From positions 1-64,000 of the forward strand of contig JBKPDF010000046.1 of the NCBI GenBank assembly GCA_046727735.1: a stretch of DNA of 64,000 nucleotides, written 5' to 3'. Source of the stretch: AP-16 sp046727735. Lineage in GTDB: Bacteria; Pseudomonadota; Alphaproteobacteria; Rhizobiales; Xanthobacteraceae. The notes beneath the pieces were generated by a model that was not told where the DNA came from, made no database searches, and saw only the letters and a program-made list of their open reading frames with translations. A program made the position numbers and the translations under genes. Below are positions 1 through 9,809 of the stretch, piece after piece; position 1 is the stretch's first letter; each line of letters begins with the position of its first letter.

Positions 1-1050
1 CAGGCCGAGAAAGCCGCAGCGGAAGCCGAAGCCGAGCGCGGCCGAGGTCTCCATCTCGTAGGTGAAGCTCGCGTCGTTGAGCCGCAGCCGCGCCATGGCG
101 GCGCGCAGCGCCTCGAAATCCGCGGCGTCGGCCGGAAACAGCCCGCAGAACACCACCGGGACCGCGGGCCGGAAGCCCGGCAGCGGCTCTGTCACCGGCT
201 TGCGGTCGTCCGTGATGGTGTCGCCGACCCGCGTGTCGGCAACCTCCTTGATCGAGGCAGTGAGGAAACCGAGCTCGCCGGGGCCGAGAAGCTCCACGTC
301 CTGCATCTTCGGCGTGAACACGCCGACCCGGTCGACCTCGTAGGATGCGTTCGTGCCCATCAGACGGATGCGCTGGTGGGCTTTGAGCGTGCCGTCGACG
401 ATGCGGATCAGCACGATCACGCCGAGATAGGCGTCGTACCAGGAATCGACCAACAGCGCCTTTAGCGGCGCGTCGCGGTCGCCCTTCGGCGGCGGCAGCC
501 GCGTAACGATCGCCTCGAGCACTTCCGGCACGTTGAGCCCGGTCTTCGCCGAGATCTCGACCGCGTGCGAGGCATCGAGCCCGATCACGTCCTCGATCTG
601 CTGCTTGACCTTTTCGGGCTCTGCCGCCGGCAAGTCGATCTTGTTGAGCACCGGCACGATCTCGTGATCGTTGTCGATCGCCTGGTAGACGTTGGCGAGC
701 GTCTGCGCCTCGACGCCCTGGCTCGCATCGACGATGAGCAGCGAGCCCTCGCAGGCGGCGAGCGAGCGGTTGACCTCGTAGGCGAAATCGACGTGGCCGG
801 GCGTGTCGATGAGGTTGAGCACGTAATCCTTGCCGTCGCGCGCGCGGTAAGAAAGCCGCACCGTCTGCGCCTTGATGGTGATGCCGCGCTCGCGCTCGAT
901 GTCCATGGAATCGAGCACCTGCTCGACCATCTCGCGCTCGCTGAGCCCGCCGGTGAGCTGGATCAGCCGGTCCGCGAGCGTCGACTTGCCGTGGTCGATG
1001 TGGGCGATGATCGCGAAATTGCGGATGTTTGCGATTGCGGCCGCCGTCAT
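1..1050 (-). CDS. lepA: Elongation factor 4 (LepA), 3' end cut by window
   Basis: Ribosomal back-translocase GTPase that acts on stalled elongating ribosomes. Reading leftwards from the ATG at 1050, the first 350 codons are present. The P-loop AHIDHGKST lies near residues 16-24, followed by the G2/G3 region (RGITIKAQTV, then DTPGHVDF) and NKIDLP (G4). Later residues include the family-typical GFRCGFLGL, where the window ends, so roughly 250 C-terminal residues are outside. The start MTAAAIANIRNF matches the usual LepA N-terminus. It lies downstream of ahcY on the same strand with a repeat-containing gap between them, so separate transcription is likely. Confidence 0.97.
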   Translation of the reverse strand, partial: MTAAAIANIRNFAIIAHIDHGKSTLADRLIQLTGGLSEREMVEQVLDSMDIERERGITIKAQTVRLSYRARDGKDYVLNLIDTPGHVDFAYEVNRSLAACEGSLLIVDASQGVEAQTLANVYQAIDNDHEIVPVLNKIDLPAAEPEKVKQQIEDVIGLDASHAVEISAKTGLNVPEVLEAIVTRLPPPKGDRDAPLKALLVDSWYDAYLGVIVLIRIVDGTLKAHQRIRLMGTNASYEVDRVGVFTPKMQDVELLGPGELGFLTASIKEVADTRVGDTITDDRKPVTEPLPGFRPAVPVVFCGLFPADAADFEALRAAMARLRLNDASFTYEMETSAALGFGFRCGFLGL

Positions 1051-1135
1051 GGGCGCGGCTTAGCATCGGGCCGCGGCCAGCGGCAAGCGGATGGCCGACG
1101 CCCGCGTTCCGGGCGCAGTGCGCCTGTGCAAAATT

Positions 1136-1200
1136 CCTCGTCGTCCCGGACAAGCGACCCCGGACTTGATCCGGGGGAGCGCGACCCGGGACCCATGCGC
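1136..1200. repeat. GC-rich intergenic palindromic repeat
   Basis: The gap between ahcY and lepA carries a stretch rich in CCCGG/CCGGG words, including a clean hairpin with 7-bp arms CCCCGGA (1158-1164) and TCCGGGG (1170-1176). Similar GTCCCGG/CCGGGACC wording recurs at 52940-52990. Such elements are common intergenic repeats in Bradyrhizobium-like genomes. It has no coding potential that I would trust. Confidence 0.55.
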
Positions 1201-1274
1201 ACGGCTTCGAATTTCTGTGTTCATGGATTCCGGCTCTCGCGCGGACGCGCTCGGCCGGAGGGACGGGCTTACTA

Positions 1275-2693
1275 TCAATACCGATATTGATCGGATTTGT
1301 ACGGGCCCTCGACCGGCACGCCGATATAGGCCGCTTGTTTCTCCGACATACGCGTGAGCTTCGCGCCGATCTTGTCGAGATGGAGCCGCGCCACCTTCTC
1401 GTCGAGCTGCTTGGGCAGCGTATAGACCTTGCGCTCGTATTTCGTGCGATGCGTGAACAGCTCGATTTGCGCCAGGGTCTGGTTGGTGAACGACGCCGAC
1501 ATCACGAAGCTCGGGTGCCCCATGGCGTTGCCGAGATTCACCAGCCGGCCCTCGGAGAGCAGGATGATGCGCTTGCCGTCCGGGAACTCGATCTCGTCGA
1601 CCTGCGGCTTGACGTTGTGCCATTTGAAGTTCCGCAGCGCCGCGATCTGAATCTCGGAATCGAAATGGCCGATATTGGCGACGATGGCGCGATCCTTCAT
1701 GGCCCGCATGTGCTCGATCGTGATGACGTCGACGTTGCCGGTCGCGGTCACGAAAATGTCGGCCCGAGGCGCTGCGGCGTCCATCGTGGTGACCTCGTAG
1801 CCCTCCATCGCCGCCTGCAGCGCGCAGATCGGATCGACCTCGGCGACCAGCACGCGGCAGCCGGCTTGGCGCAACGATGCGGCCGATCCCTTGCCGACGT
1901 CGCCGAACCCGGCGATCATCGCTACCTTGCCGGCCATCATCACGTCGGTGCCGCGCCGGATGCCGTCGACCAGGCTCTCGCGGCAGCCGTAGAGATTGTC
2001 GAATTTCGATTTGGTCACCGAGCTGTTGACGTCGATTGCCGGAAACAGCAGCCGGCCGTCCCGCTCCATCTGATAAAGCCGGTGGACGCCGGTCGTGGTC
2101 TCTTCGGTGACGCCGCGGATGTTCTTTGCGATCCCCGCATACCAACCCGGCCTGCTGTCGAGCCGCGCCGCGATGGCGCCGAACAGCACCTCCTCTTCCT
2201 CGTTGCCGGGGTGGTGCAGCGCCGCGCGATCCTGCTCGGCCGCGACGCCGAGATGCACCAGCAGCGTGGCGTCGCCGCCGTCGTCGAGAATCATGTTTGG
2301 CGTGCCGCCGTCCGCCCATTCGAAGATGCGGTGCGTGAATTCCCAGTAGTCCTTCAGGCTTTCGCCCTTGTAGGCAAACACCGGGACGCCGCTCGCCGCG
2401 ACGGCGGCAGCCGCGTGATCCTGGGTGGAGTAGATGTTGCAGGAGGCCCAGCGCACGTCGGCGCCCAACGCCTGCAGGGTGTCGATCAGGACCGCGGTCT
2501 GGATCGTCATGTGCAGCGAGCCGGCAATGCGGGCGCCGCGCAGGGGCTGCACCGGCCCGAACTCCTCGCGGATTGCCATGAGGCCCGGCATTTCGACCTC
2601 GGCGATGGCGATTTCCTTGCGGCCCCACGACGCGAGCGCGAGGTCTTTGACGAAATGGTCGGCAGTTCGCTTCGGCTTGGGTGCGGGCTTCAT
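1275..2693 (-). CDS. ahcY: Adenosylhomocysteinase
   Basis: Hydrolyses S-adenosylhomocysteine to adenosine and homocysteine in the cytosol, relieving product inhibition of methyltransferases. The 472-aa protein is the usual bacterial length (including the ~40-residue insertion of the long form). The NAD-binding motif GFGDVGKGSA sits mid-protein, the substrate-binding HLDKIGAKLT near the C-terminus, and the protein ends KSDQYRY, matching the conserved C-terminal Lys-Tyr that reaches the neighbouring subunit's NAD site. I chose the ATG at 2693 (MKPAPKPKRTADH) because the reading frame upstream of it runs through a promoter and a palindrome. It is monocistronic or leads the downstream lepA weakly. 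Confidence 0.97.
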   Translation of the reverse strand: MKPAPKPKRTADHFVKDLALASWGRKEIAIAEVEMPGLMAIREEFGPVQPLRGARIAGSLHMTIQTAVLIDTLQALGADVRWASCNIYSTQDHAAAAVAASGVPVFAYKGESLKDYWEFTHRIFEWADGGTPNMILDDGGDATLLVHLGVAAEQDRAALHHPGNEEEEVLFGAIAARLDSRPGWYAGIAKNIRGVTEETTTGVHRLYQMERDGRLLFPAIDVNSSVTKSKFDNLYGCRESLVDGIRRGTDVMMAGKVAMIAGFGDVGKGSAASLRQAGCRVLVAEVDPICALQAAMEGYEVTTMDAAAPRADIFVTATGNVDVITIEHMRAMKDRAIVANIGHFDSEIQIAALRNFKWHNVKPQVDEIEFPDGKRIILLSEGRLVNLGNAMGHPSFVMSASFTNQTLAQIELFTHRTKYERKVYTLPKQLDEKVARLHLDKIGAKLTRMSEKQAAYIGVPVEGPYKSDQYRY

Positions 2694-2723
2694 GGGTTCC
2701 TGCTCAGAGGCGATCCGGCGCCC

Positions 2724-2752
2724 GCTATAGCAGCCGGACGGGCGTCGGGCAA
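2724..2752 (-). promoter_or_regulatory. Predicted sigma-70 type promoter of ahcY
   Basis: Reading the minus strand, TTGCCC (2752-2747) is separated by exactly 17 nt from TATAGC (2729-2724). Transcription would start near 2717, about 24 nt before the ahcY ATG. The sequence is otherwise GC-rich, so the -10 stands out. The call rests on spacing and hexamer match only. Confidence 0.55.
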
Positions 2753-2756
2753 TACG

Positions 2757-2776
2757 ATATAAAGATATCTTTATAT
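2757..2776. promoter_or_regulatory. Perfect 20-bp palindromic operator upstream of ahcY
   Basis: The half-site ATATAAAGAT is followed directly by its exact reverse complement, an AT-only-plus-one-G/C island in GC-rich DNA. It sits 4 bp upstream of the predicted -35, centred near -49 relative to the expected start. A dimeric regulator site is the natural reading. ArsR-type regulators of the S-adenosylmethionine cycle (the SahR group) are known to control ahcY in proteobacteria and use AT-rich palindromes; assigning this site to such a protein is inference, as no regulator gene is present here. Confidence 0.75.
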
Positions 2777-2791
2777 GGAAGTGCGGATGAC

Positions 2792-3106
2792 TCAATCCGC
2801 TTCACCGAACCCGCTGCCGACCAGGGCTTCGAGCGCAGTCATGACCTCCGCTGCCTCGGCGCCTGAGGCTTCGACCTTGATCGAGCTGCCGGGGCCGGCG
2901 GCGAGCATCATCAGGCCCATGATGGAGGTGCCGCCGACCGTCTCGCCGCCCCGCGTGACCCGGACCTCGGCATCGAATTTCTCCACCGTTTGCACGAACT
3001 TGGCCGATGCACGGGCATGCAGCCCGCGCGTATTCACGATTTCGAGCACGCGAATGATGGAATCCGGCTCCGGCGGGCCGTCCTCCGCTCCGGAAGAGGC
3101 GGTCAT
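2792..3106 (-). CDS. ptsH: HPr phosphocarrier protein of the regulatory PTS
   Basis: Small phosphocarrier taking phosphate from EI to EIIA and also phosphorylated on serine by HprK. The 104-aa product has the active-site His30 in RGLHARASAKF and the regulatory serine S61 in the GGTSIMGLMMLAA segment. An N-terminal tail of about 15 residues, rich in Ser, Glu, Asp and Pro, precedes the normal HPr fold. Its ATG overlaps the stop of the EIIA gene in a 4-nt ATGA, so the two are translationally coupled. No EIIB/EIIC sugar permease is nearby, which fits the Rhizobiales pattern of a PTS used for regulation, not sugar import. Confidence 0.95.
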   Translation of the reverse strand: MTASSGAEDGPPEPDSIIRVLEIVNTRGLHARASAKFVQTVEKFDAEVRVTRGGETVGGTSIMGLMMLAAGPGSSIKVEASGAEAAEVMTALEALVGSGFGEAD

Positions 3107-3504
3107 TTGCCGGCGAGCACTCGGCTGGCCACGGTGATGTACTTGCGCCCGGCCTCCTGGGCCTGGGCCACCGCCTCCCCAAGCGAAGAGTCGCTCCGCA
3201 CCTTGGCGAGCTTGACCAGCATCGGCAGGTTGATCCCGGCCAGCACCTCGACCCTTGGCTGGCTCATCACCGAAATCGACAGGTTTGACGGCGTTCCGCC
3301 GAACATGTCGGTGAGGATCACGACGCCATCGCCGGTATCGACCTGCTTCACCGCCTCGATAATGTCGTGTCGGCGGCGTTCCACGTCGTCGTCGGGCCCG
3401 ATGGTCACTGCCTCGATTTGACCTTGTGGACCGACCACGTGTTCGAGCGCCGCGCGGAACTCGATGGCGAGCCGCCCGTGGGTAACCAGAACAATGCCGA
3501 TCAT
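3103..3504 (-). CDS. PTS EIIA component, mannose/fructose type
   Basis: Cytosolic phosphotransfer protein (EIIA-Man fold, ManX/PtsN-like role) of 133 aa. It opens MIGIVLVTHGRLA, with the phosphorylated His9 in VTHG, and has the LTDMFGGTPSN segment typical of the family. In this lineage the protein works with HPr and HprK to report PEP and nitrogen/carbon status to ChvG-ChvI; that role is established for related rhizobia, not shown here. The ATG at 3504 was chosen over an in-frame extension of 38 codons, which lacks any family similarity. It overlaps ptsH by 4 nt. Confidence 0.93.
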   Translation of the reverse strand: MIGIVLVTHGRLAIEFRAALEHVVGPQGQIEAVTIGPDDDVERRRHDIIEAVKQVDTGDGVVILTDMFGGTPSNLSISVMSQPRVEVLAGINLPMLVKLAKVRSDSSLGEAVAQAQEAGRKYITVASRVLAGK

Positions 3505-3638
3505 CGAAACTCCCCGCGGGCGCCGAATGATGCGCCGCACGAAAGGGCGCCAATCATGACCATGTTGGACCCGAGCGCAAGGGGATTTCCCTGCCATTAG
3601 GCTAAAGTTGCAATGCAAAAAGAGGAGTTTCGGTGGCG

Positions 3639-4097
3639 CTAGAGTAGGGGGTCCGGCAAGCTGATGGCGGCAAGCACGAGAGGCAGTGCATCGGCCTCTG
3701 CCGGTATTCCGAGCCGGGGCAGGGCAACCCCTTCAAGCTGCGTTTCCCGAGTTTCCGGGAGCGGCAGGCGCTGGGCGTCGGCGGCCGCAAGGTCGACCAC
3801 GAGCCCCACGACCGCCACGGGCTCGAAGGGCAGGCGCCGAATGCCGAGACCCCGGACCTCGATCAAGCCCAGGATTGCCGGTGGGGACCGCACGAGCAGG
3901 CGGCCGTGGCGGGGCTCCAGCTCGGCACGATCGTCAGTCACCAGCCTGGCGAACCGGACCCCGGCCCGACCGGCGGATTCGATCAACGCCAGTGCGAGGC
4001 GGGACTTCCCGCAGCCCGCGGGTCCCCGGATCAGGACGGCGCGCGCGCCCACGAGCACGGCGGATGCATGGATGGTGGTCCGCGCGCAGGCGTTCAC
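3639..4097 (-). CDS. hprK: HPr kinase/phosphorylase, short alphaproteobacterial form
   Basis: Phosphorylates and dephosphorylates the regulatory serine of HPr in response to metabolites. The 152-aa product consists of the kinase domain only, as is normal for Rhizobiales, whereas Gram-positive HprK has an additional N-terminal domain. Walker A is GPAGCGKS at residues 25-32 and the catalytic DD lies in RLVTDDRAEL. I propose the GTG at 4097 as start (NACARTTIHASAVLV), since the frame upstream enters an intergenic repeat. It is followed by the EIIA gene after a 134-nt gap and preceded by chvG, giving the gene order chvI-chvG-hprK-EIIA-HPr. Confidence 0.92.
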   Translation of the reverse strand: MNACARTTIHASAVLVGARAVLIRGPAGCGKSRLALALIESAGRAGVRFARLVTDDRAELEPRHGRLLVRSPPAILGLIEVRGLGIRRLPFEPVAVVGLVVDLAAADAQRLPLPETRETQLEGVALPRLGIPAEADALPLVLAAISLPDPLL

Positions 4098-4140
4098 GTT
4101 GAGGCCCGGGGACGGCGCGCCGATCGGCCGGCACACTCCT

Positions 4141-4222
4141 CCAGCCCTCGCCTGCGGGGCAGGGATGGGTCCCGGTCGGCGCGGTGGGCGCGCCGACCGA
4201 CCTCCCCCATAAGCGGGGGAGG
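4141..4222. repeat. Composite palindromic repeat, copy 1 (chvG-hprK gap)
   Basis: Three adjacent inverted repeats. A decayed CCAGCCCTCG...GGGGCAGGG hairpin (4141-4164) comes first, then GGTCGGCGCG / CGCGCCGACC with a 5-nt loop (4174-4198), then CCTCCCCC / GGGGGAGG (4201-4222). The outer element and layout are shared with the copies at 56072-56161 and 57895-58015, but the central hairpin has a different sequence. Confidence 0.8.
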
Positions 4223-4291
4223 TAACGCGCGCGAGCGGGACGGCTTGCGCGAGGGTCAGGCGCCTAGCAACGAACGAAAGCCATCGCCCCA

Positions 4292-6079
4292 TCACATCGC
4301 CGGAAGGCGGACCGAAAAGCGTGCGCCCAGCACGGGCGGCGAACCGTCCCGTCCCGTGGCGACGCCGAGTCGGTTCTCGGCCCGGATGCGGCCGCCATGG
4401 GCCTCGATGATCTGCTTCGAGATCGAAAGCCCCAGGCCGGAATTCTGCCCGAACCCCTGATGCGGGCGGTCGGTGTAGAAGCGCTCGAAGATCCGCTCGA
4501 GCGCGTCCGGCCGGATGCCAGGCCCGTCGTCGTCGACGATGATCTCGACGTCGTTGCGCAATCGACGACAAAGGATGCGGACGGTGCTCCCGGGAGCCGA
4601 GAACGAGCGGGCATTCTCGATGATGTTGTCGATCACCTGTCCCAGGCGCGAATCGTGGCCGAGCACCCTGAACGCCCGCGAACTGCCGCCCTCGAAGGCG
4701 AGCGTGATGGACACCCCGTCGTCGCGTCGCACCTCGTTGGCGACGGTAATGACCGTGCTCAGCAGCTTCATCAGGTCGACCGGGGCGGCTTCCTGCCGCT
4801 GCAACTCGGCGTCGAGGCGGCTGGCGTCGGACACATCCGAGATCAGCCGGTCGAGGCGCTTGACGTCGTGCTCGACGATGTGCAGCAGCCGCGCCCGGCT
4901 TTCGTCGCTCTTGGCGAGCGGCAACGTCTCGACCGCCGAGCGTAGCGAGGTCAGCGGGTTTTTCAGCTCATGCGCGACGTCGGCCGCGAAGCTCTCGATC
5001 GCCTCGATACGGCTGTACAGCGCGTTGGTCATGTCGCGCAGCGAGCCCGACAGATGCCCGATCTCGTCGCGGCGATCGGTGAAATCCGGGATCTCGACGC
5101 GGGTCCGAATGCGCCGGCGCACGCGTTCGGCGGCGTCCGAGAGCCGCCGCACCGGTCCCGCGATGGTGCCGGCCAGCAGCACCGAGAGCAGCACCATCAC
5201 CCCGACGGCGACGAGAAACACCTTGAAGACTGCGAGGCGCTCGGCCTCGACCATGTGATCGATGTCGCCGCCCTGAGTCGAGAGCAACAGCGCGCCACGC
5301 ACTGCGCGGAACCGCTGCACCGGCACCCCGACCGAGATGATGACCTCGCCGCGGTCGTTGATGCGCACGACGCTCGCTTTCTGGCCGTCGAGCGCGTGGG
5401 CGACCTCCGGATAGCCGCGCCCGTTTTCCGGCCCGAGTTCGCGATAAAGCGGCAGGTCGCCGCGCCCCAGCCAGGTGCGGATCGCGATCCAGGTCCGCTC
5501 GAGAAAGCCGCGCGGCTCGCTATGCGGCGGCGCGAGATCGAACCGCAGCACGTCGCCTCGGCCGTAGAGATTTCGGCTGTCGAGGAGCAGCACGCCGTCA
5601 CGGTCGTAAATCCGGCCGCGCGTGCGCGTCGGCTCGACGAGACGCCGCAGCACGGGCGCGACGCGCTCGGGGTTGATGGGAAATTCCAGGCCCGACAGTG
5701 CTTCGTCGGACAGGCCGTAGCTTTCTCCGGCATGCAGCTCCAGCAGCCGGTCGGGGTCGATGGTGATGGCGTTGGTCTCGACCGTCGCGGACGCGGCGAT
5801 CGCGCCCGCGATGATCTCGCCCTGCACCAGCAGGCTCTGCACGCGCGCGTCGATCAGCCCGGCGCGGAATTGCGACAGATACAGGATGCCGACGACCAGC
5901 GCGAGCAGGCCGGCGACGTTGAGAAACAGGATGCGGCGGGTGAGGCTGGAGAAACTCTGGGTGACGAAGAACCGCCAGGCGCGGCGCAGGAGTCCCGCGT
6001 GCGCGGCGGCGACAGCATCCTCAGCCGGGGCGTTCACCTCGGCGATCGCCGACGATGCGAGTGCGGTTTGATCGAGCAC
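4292..6079 (-). CDS. chvG: Sensor histidine kinase ChvG
   Basis: Membrane sensor kinase (ExoS/ChvG family) that controls envelope, acid and host-association programmes in rhizobia. Of 595 aa, hydrophobic segments near 49-70 and 285-307 flank a periplasmic domain of about 210 residues containing two conserved blocks (RIYDRDGVLLLDSR; RINDRGEVIISVGVPVQ). HAMP follows, then the H-box FAADVAHELKNP with His370, the N-box IIENARSFS, DDDGPGI (G1), FERFYTDRP (F-box) and GLGLSISKQ (G2). It lies 92 nt downstream of chvI and precedes hprK, the standard order. The extended cytosolic N-terminus of about 48 residues is typical for the family. Confidence 0.96.
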   Translation of the reverse strand: MLDQTALASSAIAEVNAPAEDAVAAAHAGLLRRAWRFFVTQSFSSLTRRILFLNVAGLLALVVGILYLSQFRAGLIDARVQSLLVQGEIIAGAIAASATVETNAITIDPDRLLELHAGESYGLSDEALSGLEFPINPERVAPVLRRLVEPTRTRGRIYDRDGVLLLDSRNLYGRGDVLRFDLAPPHSEPRGFLERTWIAIRTWLGRGDLPLYRELGPENGRGYPEVAHALDGQKASVVRINDRGEVIISVGVPVQRFRAVRGALLLSTQGGDIDHMVEAERLAVFKVFLVAVGVMVLLSVLLAGTIAGPVRRLSDAAERVRRRIRTRVEIPDFTDRRDEIGHLSGSLRDMTNALYSRIEAIESFAADVAHELKNPLTSLRSAVETLPLAKSDESRARLLHIVEHDVKRLDRLISDVSDASRLDAELQRQEAAPVDLMKLLSTVITVANEVRRDDGVSITLAFEGGSSRAFRVLGHDSRLGQVIDNIIENARSFSAPGSTVRILCRRLRNDVEIIVDDDGPGIRPDALERIFERFYTDRPHQGFGQNSGLGLSISKQIIEAHGGRIRAENRLGVATGRDGSPPVLGARFSVRLPAM

Positions 6080-6171
6080 TTGGTCGCGTCAGTCCGTGTC
6101 CTGTACGCTACGCCTAGCGCGCTTCGACAGCATACCGCAATGGCGCCGGTCCCGGCAGGGCCGGCCGTCGA

Positions 6172-6870
6172 TCAGGCCTCCTTGAACCGATATCCGACGC
6201 CGTAGAGCGTTTCGATCATGTCGAACGCGTCGTCGACCGCCTTGAACTTCTTGCGCAGCCGCTTGATGTGGCTGTCGATCGTGCGGTCGTCGACATAGAC
6301 CTGATCGTCGTAGGCGGCATCCATCAGGGCGTTGCGGCTCTTGACCACGCCCGGCCGGCTTGCCAGCGCCTGCAGGATCAGGAACTCGGTCACCGTCAAG
6401 GTGACGGCCTCGCTCTTCCAGGTGCAGACGTGGCGCTCCGGGTCCATGCGCAATTGTCCGCGCTCGAGCACCTTGGCGTCGGCTTCCTTGGGATTGGCGC
6501 CGTCCTTGGTGATCGCGCGCCGCAGCACGGCCTTGACTCGCTCGACCAGCAGCCGTTGCGAGAACGGTTTGCGGATGAAATCGTCGGCGCCCATCTTCAG
6601 CCCGAACAGCTCGTCGATCTCCTCGTCCTTCGAAGTGAGAAAGATCACCGGCATGTCGGATTTCTGCCGCAGCCTGCGCAGCAGCTCCATGCCGTCCATG
6701 CGCGGCATCTTGATGTCGAGAATAGCGAGATCGGGAGGGCTGGTCTTGAAACCGTCGAGCGCGGACGCGCCGTCGGTATAGGTCATGATGCGGTAACCTT
6801 CCGCTTCGAGTGCGATCGACACCGAAGTGAGAATGTTACGGTCGTCGTCAACGAGCGCAATGGTCGGCAT
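6172..6870 (-). CDS. chvI: Response regulator ChvI
   Basis: OmpR-family DNA-binding partner of ChvG, 232 aa. The receiver domain starts MPTIALVDDDRN, with the phospho-acceptor Asp52 in LAILDIKMPRMDG and the conserved Lys in FIRKPFSQ. The C-terminal winged helix has DRTIDSHIKRLRKKF and ends YGVGYRFKEA. A purine-rich GGGAAG lies just upstream of the ATG at 6870, which I prefer to an in-frame start 48 codons earlier that encodes nothing conserved. It is divergent from the HugZ-like gene with a 142-nt shared promoter region and lies near pckA, a known neighbour of chvGI in Rhizobiales. Confidence 0.96.
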   Translation of the reverse strand: MPTIALVDDDRNILTSVSIALEAEGYRIMTYTDGASALDGFKTSPPDLAILDIKMPRMDGMELLRRLRQKSDMPVIFLTSKDEEIDELFGLKMGADDFIRKPFSQRLLVERVKAVLRRAITKDGANPKEADAKVLERGQLRMDPERHVCTWKSEAVTLTVTEFLILQALASRPGVVKSRNALMDAAYDDQVYVDDRTIDSHIKRLRKKFKAVDDAFDMIETLYGVGYRFKEA

Positions 6871-7012
6871 GGCTAGCTTCCCGTAATGCGTTCCGAGCGA
6901 GTCGGAGACTGGCCTTGAAGCCTGCAAACATGGGCCGAAATGTGACAGCGCCTTGTTCCTGCCGGTATCGGGAACCGGGGCCGCATCCCACGCTCTAGCG
7001 GCGCAAGGCGCC

Positions 7013-7783
7013 ATGCGTCATAACACGGGCGCGGGGATCAGCAAACCCCAAGGTTTGTCATTGAAGAAGCCGGCCGATTTCGATCCGAAGTCCGCGACGA
7101 AAAAGCTCCTGCGCGAGGCGCGCTCCGGTGCGCTCGCGACACTGATGCCGGGTTCCGGCGATCCGTTTTGCTCGCTCGTCAACGTCGCCAGCGCGGCGGA
7201 CGGTTCGCCGCTGCTGCTGCTGTCGCGCCTCGCCGTGCACACCCGCAACCTGCTCGCCGATCCACGCATATCGGTCATGCTCGACGAGCGCAAGGCGGGC
7301 GATCCACTCGAAGGCGCGCGCGTGACGCTGACGGGCACTGCGATGGCGAGCGAGGACGCTGATGATCGCCGCCGCTATCTTGCCCGGCAGCCCGAGGCGG
7401 AAGCTTTCGCGGGTTTTGCGGATTTCGGCCTATATCGTCTCGCGCTCAAATCCGTGCATCTCGTCGCCGGGTTCGGCCGCATCGTCGACCTTGCGCCTGT
7501 CGACGTGCTTGTCCCGATCGACGACGCCGCGGCGTTGATCGATAGCGAGGCGGAAATCCTCGAGCATCTGAACGCCGACCATGCCAACACGCTGCAGGGC
7601 TATGCGACGAAACTGCTCGGCGCGCCTGCAGGCGCGTGGCGGTGCGCGGGCTGCGATCCGGAAGGGCTCGAATTGCAGCTCGGGCGCCACACGCTTCGCC
7701 TGCCGTTCCGCCGCCGCGTCGTCACTCCCGGCGCGTTGCGGCGGATGCTCAAGGAGCTCGCTGCGGACGCACGCGTCGCCTGA
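7013..7783 (+). CDS. HugZ-like FMN-binding split-barrel protein with DUF2470 domain
   Basis: 256-aa soluble protein. Residues about 30-165 form a pyridoxamine-phosphate-oxidase-like split barrel (ALATLMP, then PLLLLSRLAVHTRNL and PRISVMLDE), and residues about 175-256 match the C-terminal DUF2470/HugZ helper domain (ILEHLNADHANTLQ). Related proteins bind FMN or haem, and some degrade haem; the exact reaction is not predictable here. The ATG at 7013 (MRHNTGAG) is preferred to an upstream in-frame ATG at 6953 that overlaps the chvI promoter region. It precedes pckA on the same strand by 273 nt. Confidence 0.85.
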   Translation: MRHNTGAGISKPQGLSLKKPADFDPKSATKKLLREARSGALATLMPGSGDPFCSLVNVASAADGSPLLLLSRLAVHTRNLLADPRISVMLDERKAGDPLEGARVTLTGTAMASEDADDRRRYLARQPEAEAFAGFADFGLYRLALKSVHLVAGFGRIVDLAPVDVLVPIDDAAALIDSEAEILEHLNADHANTLQGYATKLLGAPAGAWRCAGCDPEGLELQLGRHTLRLPFRRRVVTPGALRRMLKELAADARVA

Positions 7784-8056
7784 CGCGGATGCAAATTTGC
7801 CCGCAGACCACCGGGCGCTGCCGATCTTGGCAGATGCCGAGACGGCGATTATGGTCGCCCGCCTCGCCGCGAAATCCATCGCTCGGCGCGATACTCGGGA
7901 TCAAAGCAGCCGCTGGTTCGTTGATACGGGCCTGTGCTGCCGCGTTACCCCGGCGAGCGGCGGCAAGTGCGGGAACGAGGCCGTTCGAGCCTCGATGCTG
8001 GGAGCAACGGGAGCTCCGGTGCAATTTCCGGCCGGAGCCAGTCGGAGGGTTCTGCC

Positions 8057-9670
<1,614 letters not shown>

Positions 9671-9690
9671 CGCGCGTTCCGCGACGCGGC

Positions 9691-9800
9691 GTCATTGCCC
9701 GCGCATGCGGGCAGCCAGTATCGTCCGATGCGCTGAGCGCCGATTAGCCAATCGGCCGCGCAGCCGTTGCTGGATCTTCCGCATTCGCGGAGGATGACGG
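9691..9800. repeat. Intergenic palindromic repeats downstream of pckA
   Basis: Two hairpin elements fill the 139-nt gap. TGCCCGC / GCGGGCA with a GCAT loop lies at 9696-9713, and a TCCGC-ATT-CGCGGA type hairpin followed by GGATGACGG lies near 9775-9800. Both look like common short repeats of Rhizobiales genomes. The first could also act as a transcription terminator for pckA, but no T-run follows it. Confidence 0.5.
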
Positions 9801-9809
9801 GTCGACATC

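Noticed and set aside
1271..1294. AT-rich inverted repeat at the end of ahcY, ATCAATA / TATTGAT
   Set aside because: It codes for the conserved last residues of AhcY, has only 7 bp arms and no T-run on the sense strand.
3504..3618. In-frame N-terminal extension of the EIIA protein
   Set aside because: The extension (starting MHCNFSLMAGK) has no family similarity; MIGIVLVTHG is the standard start.
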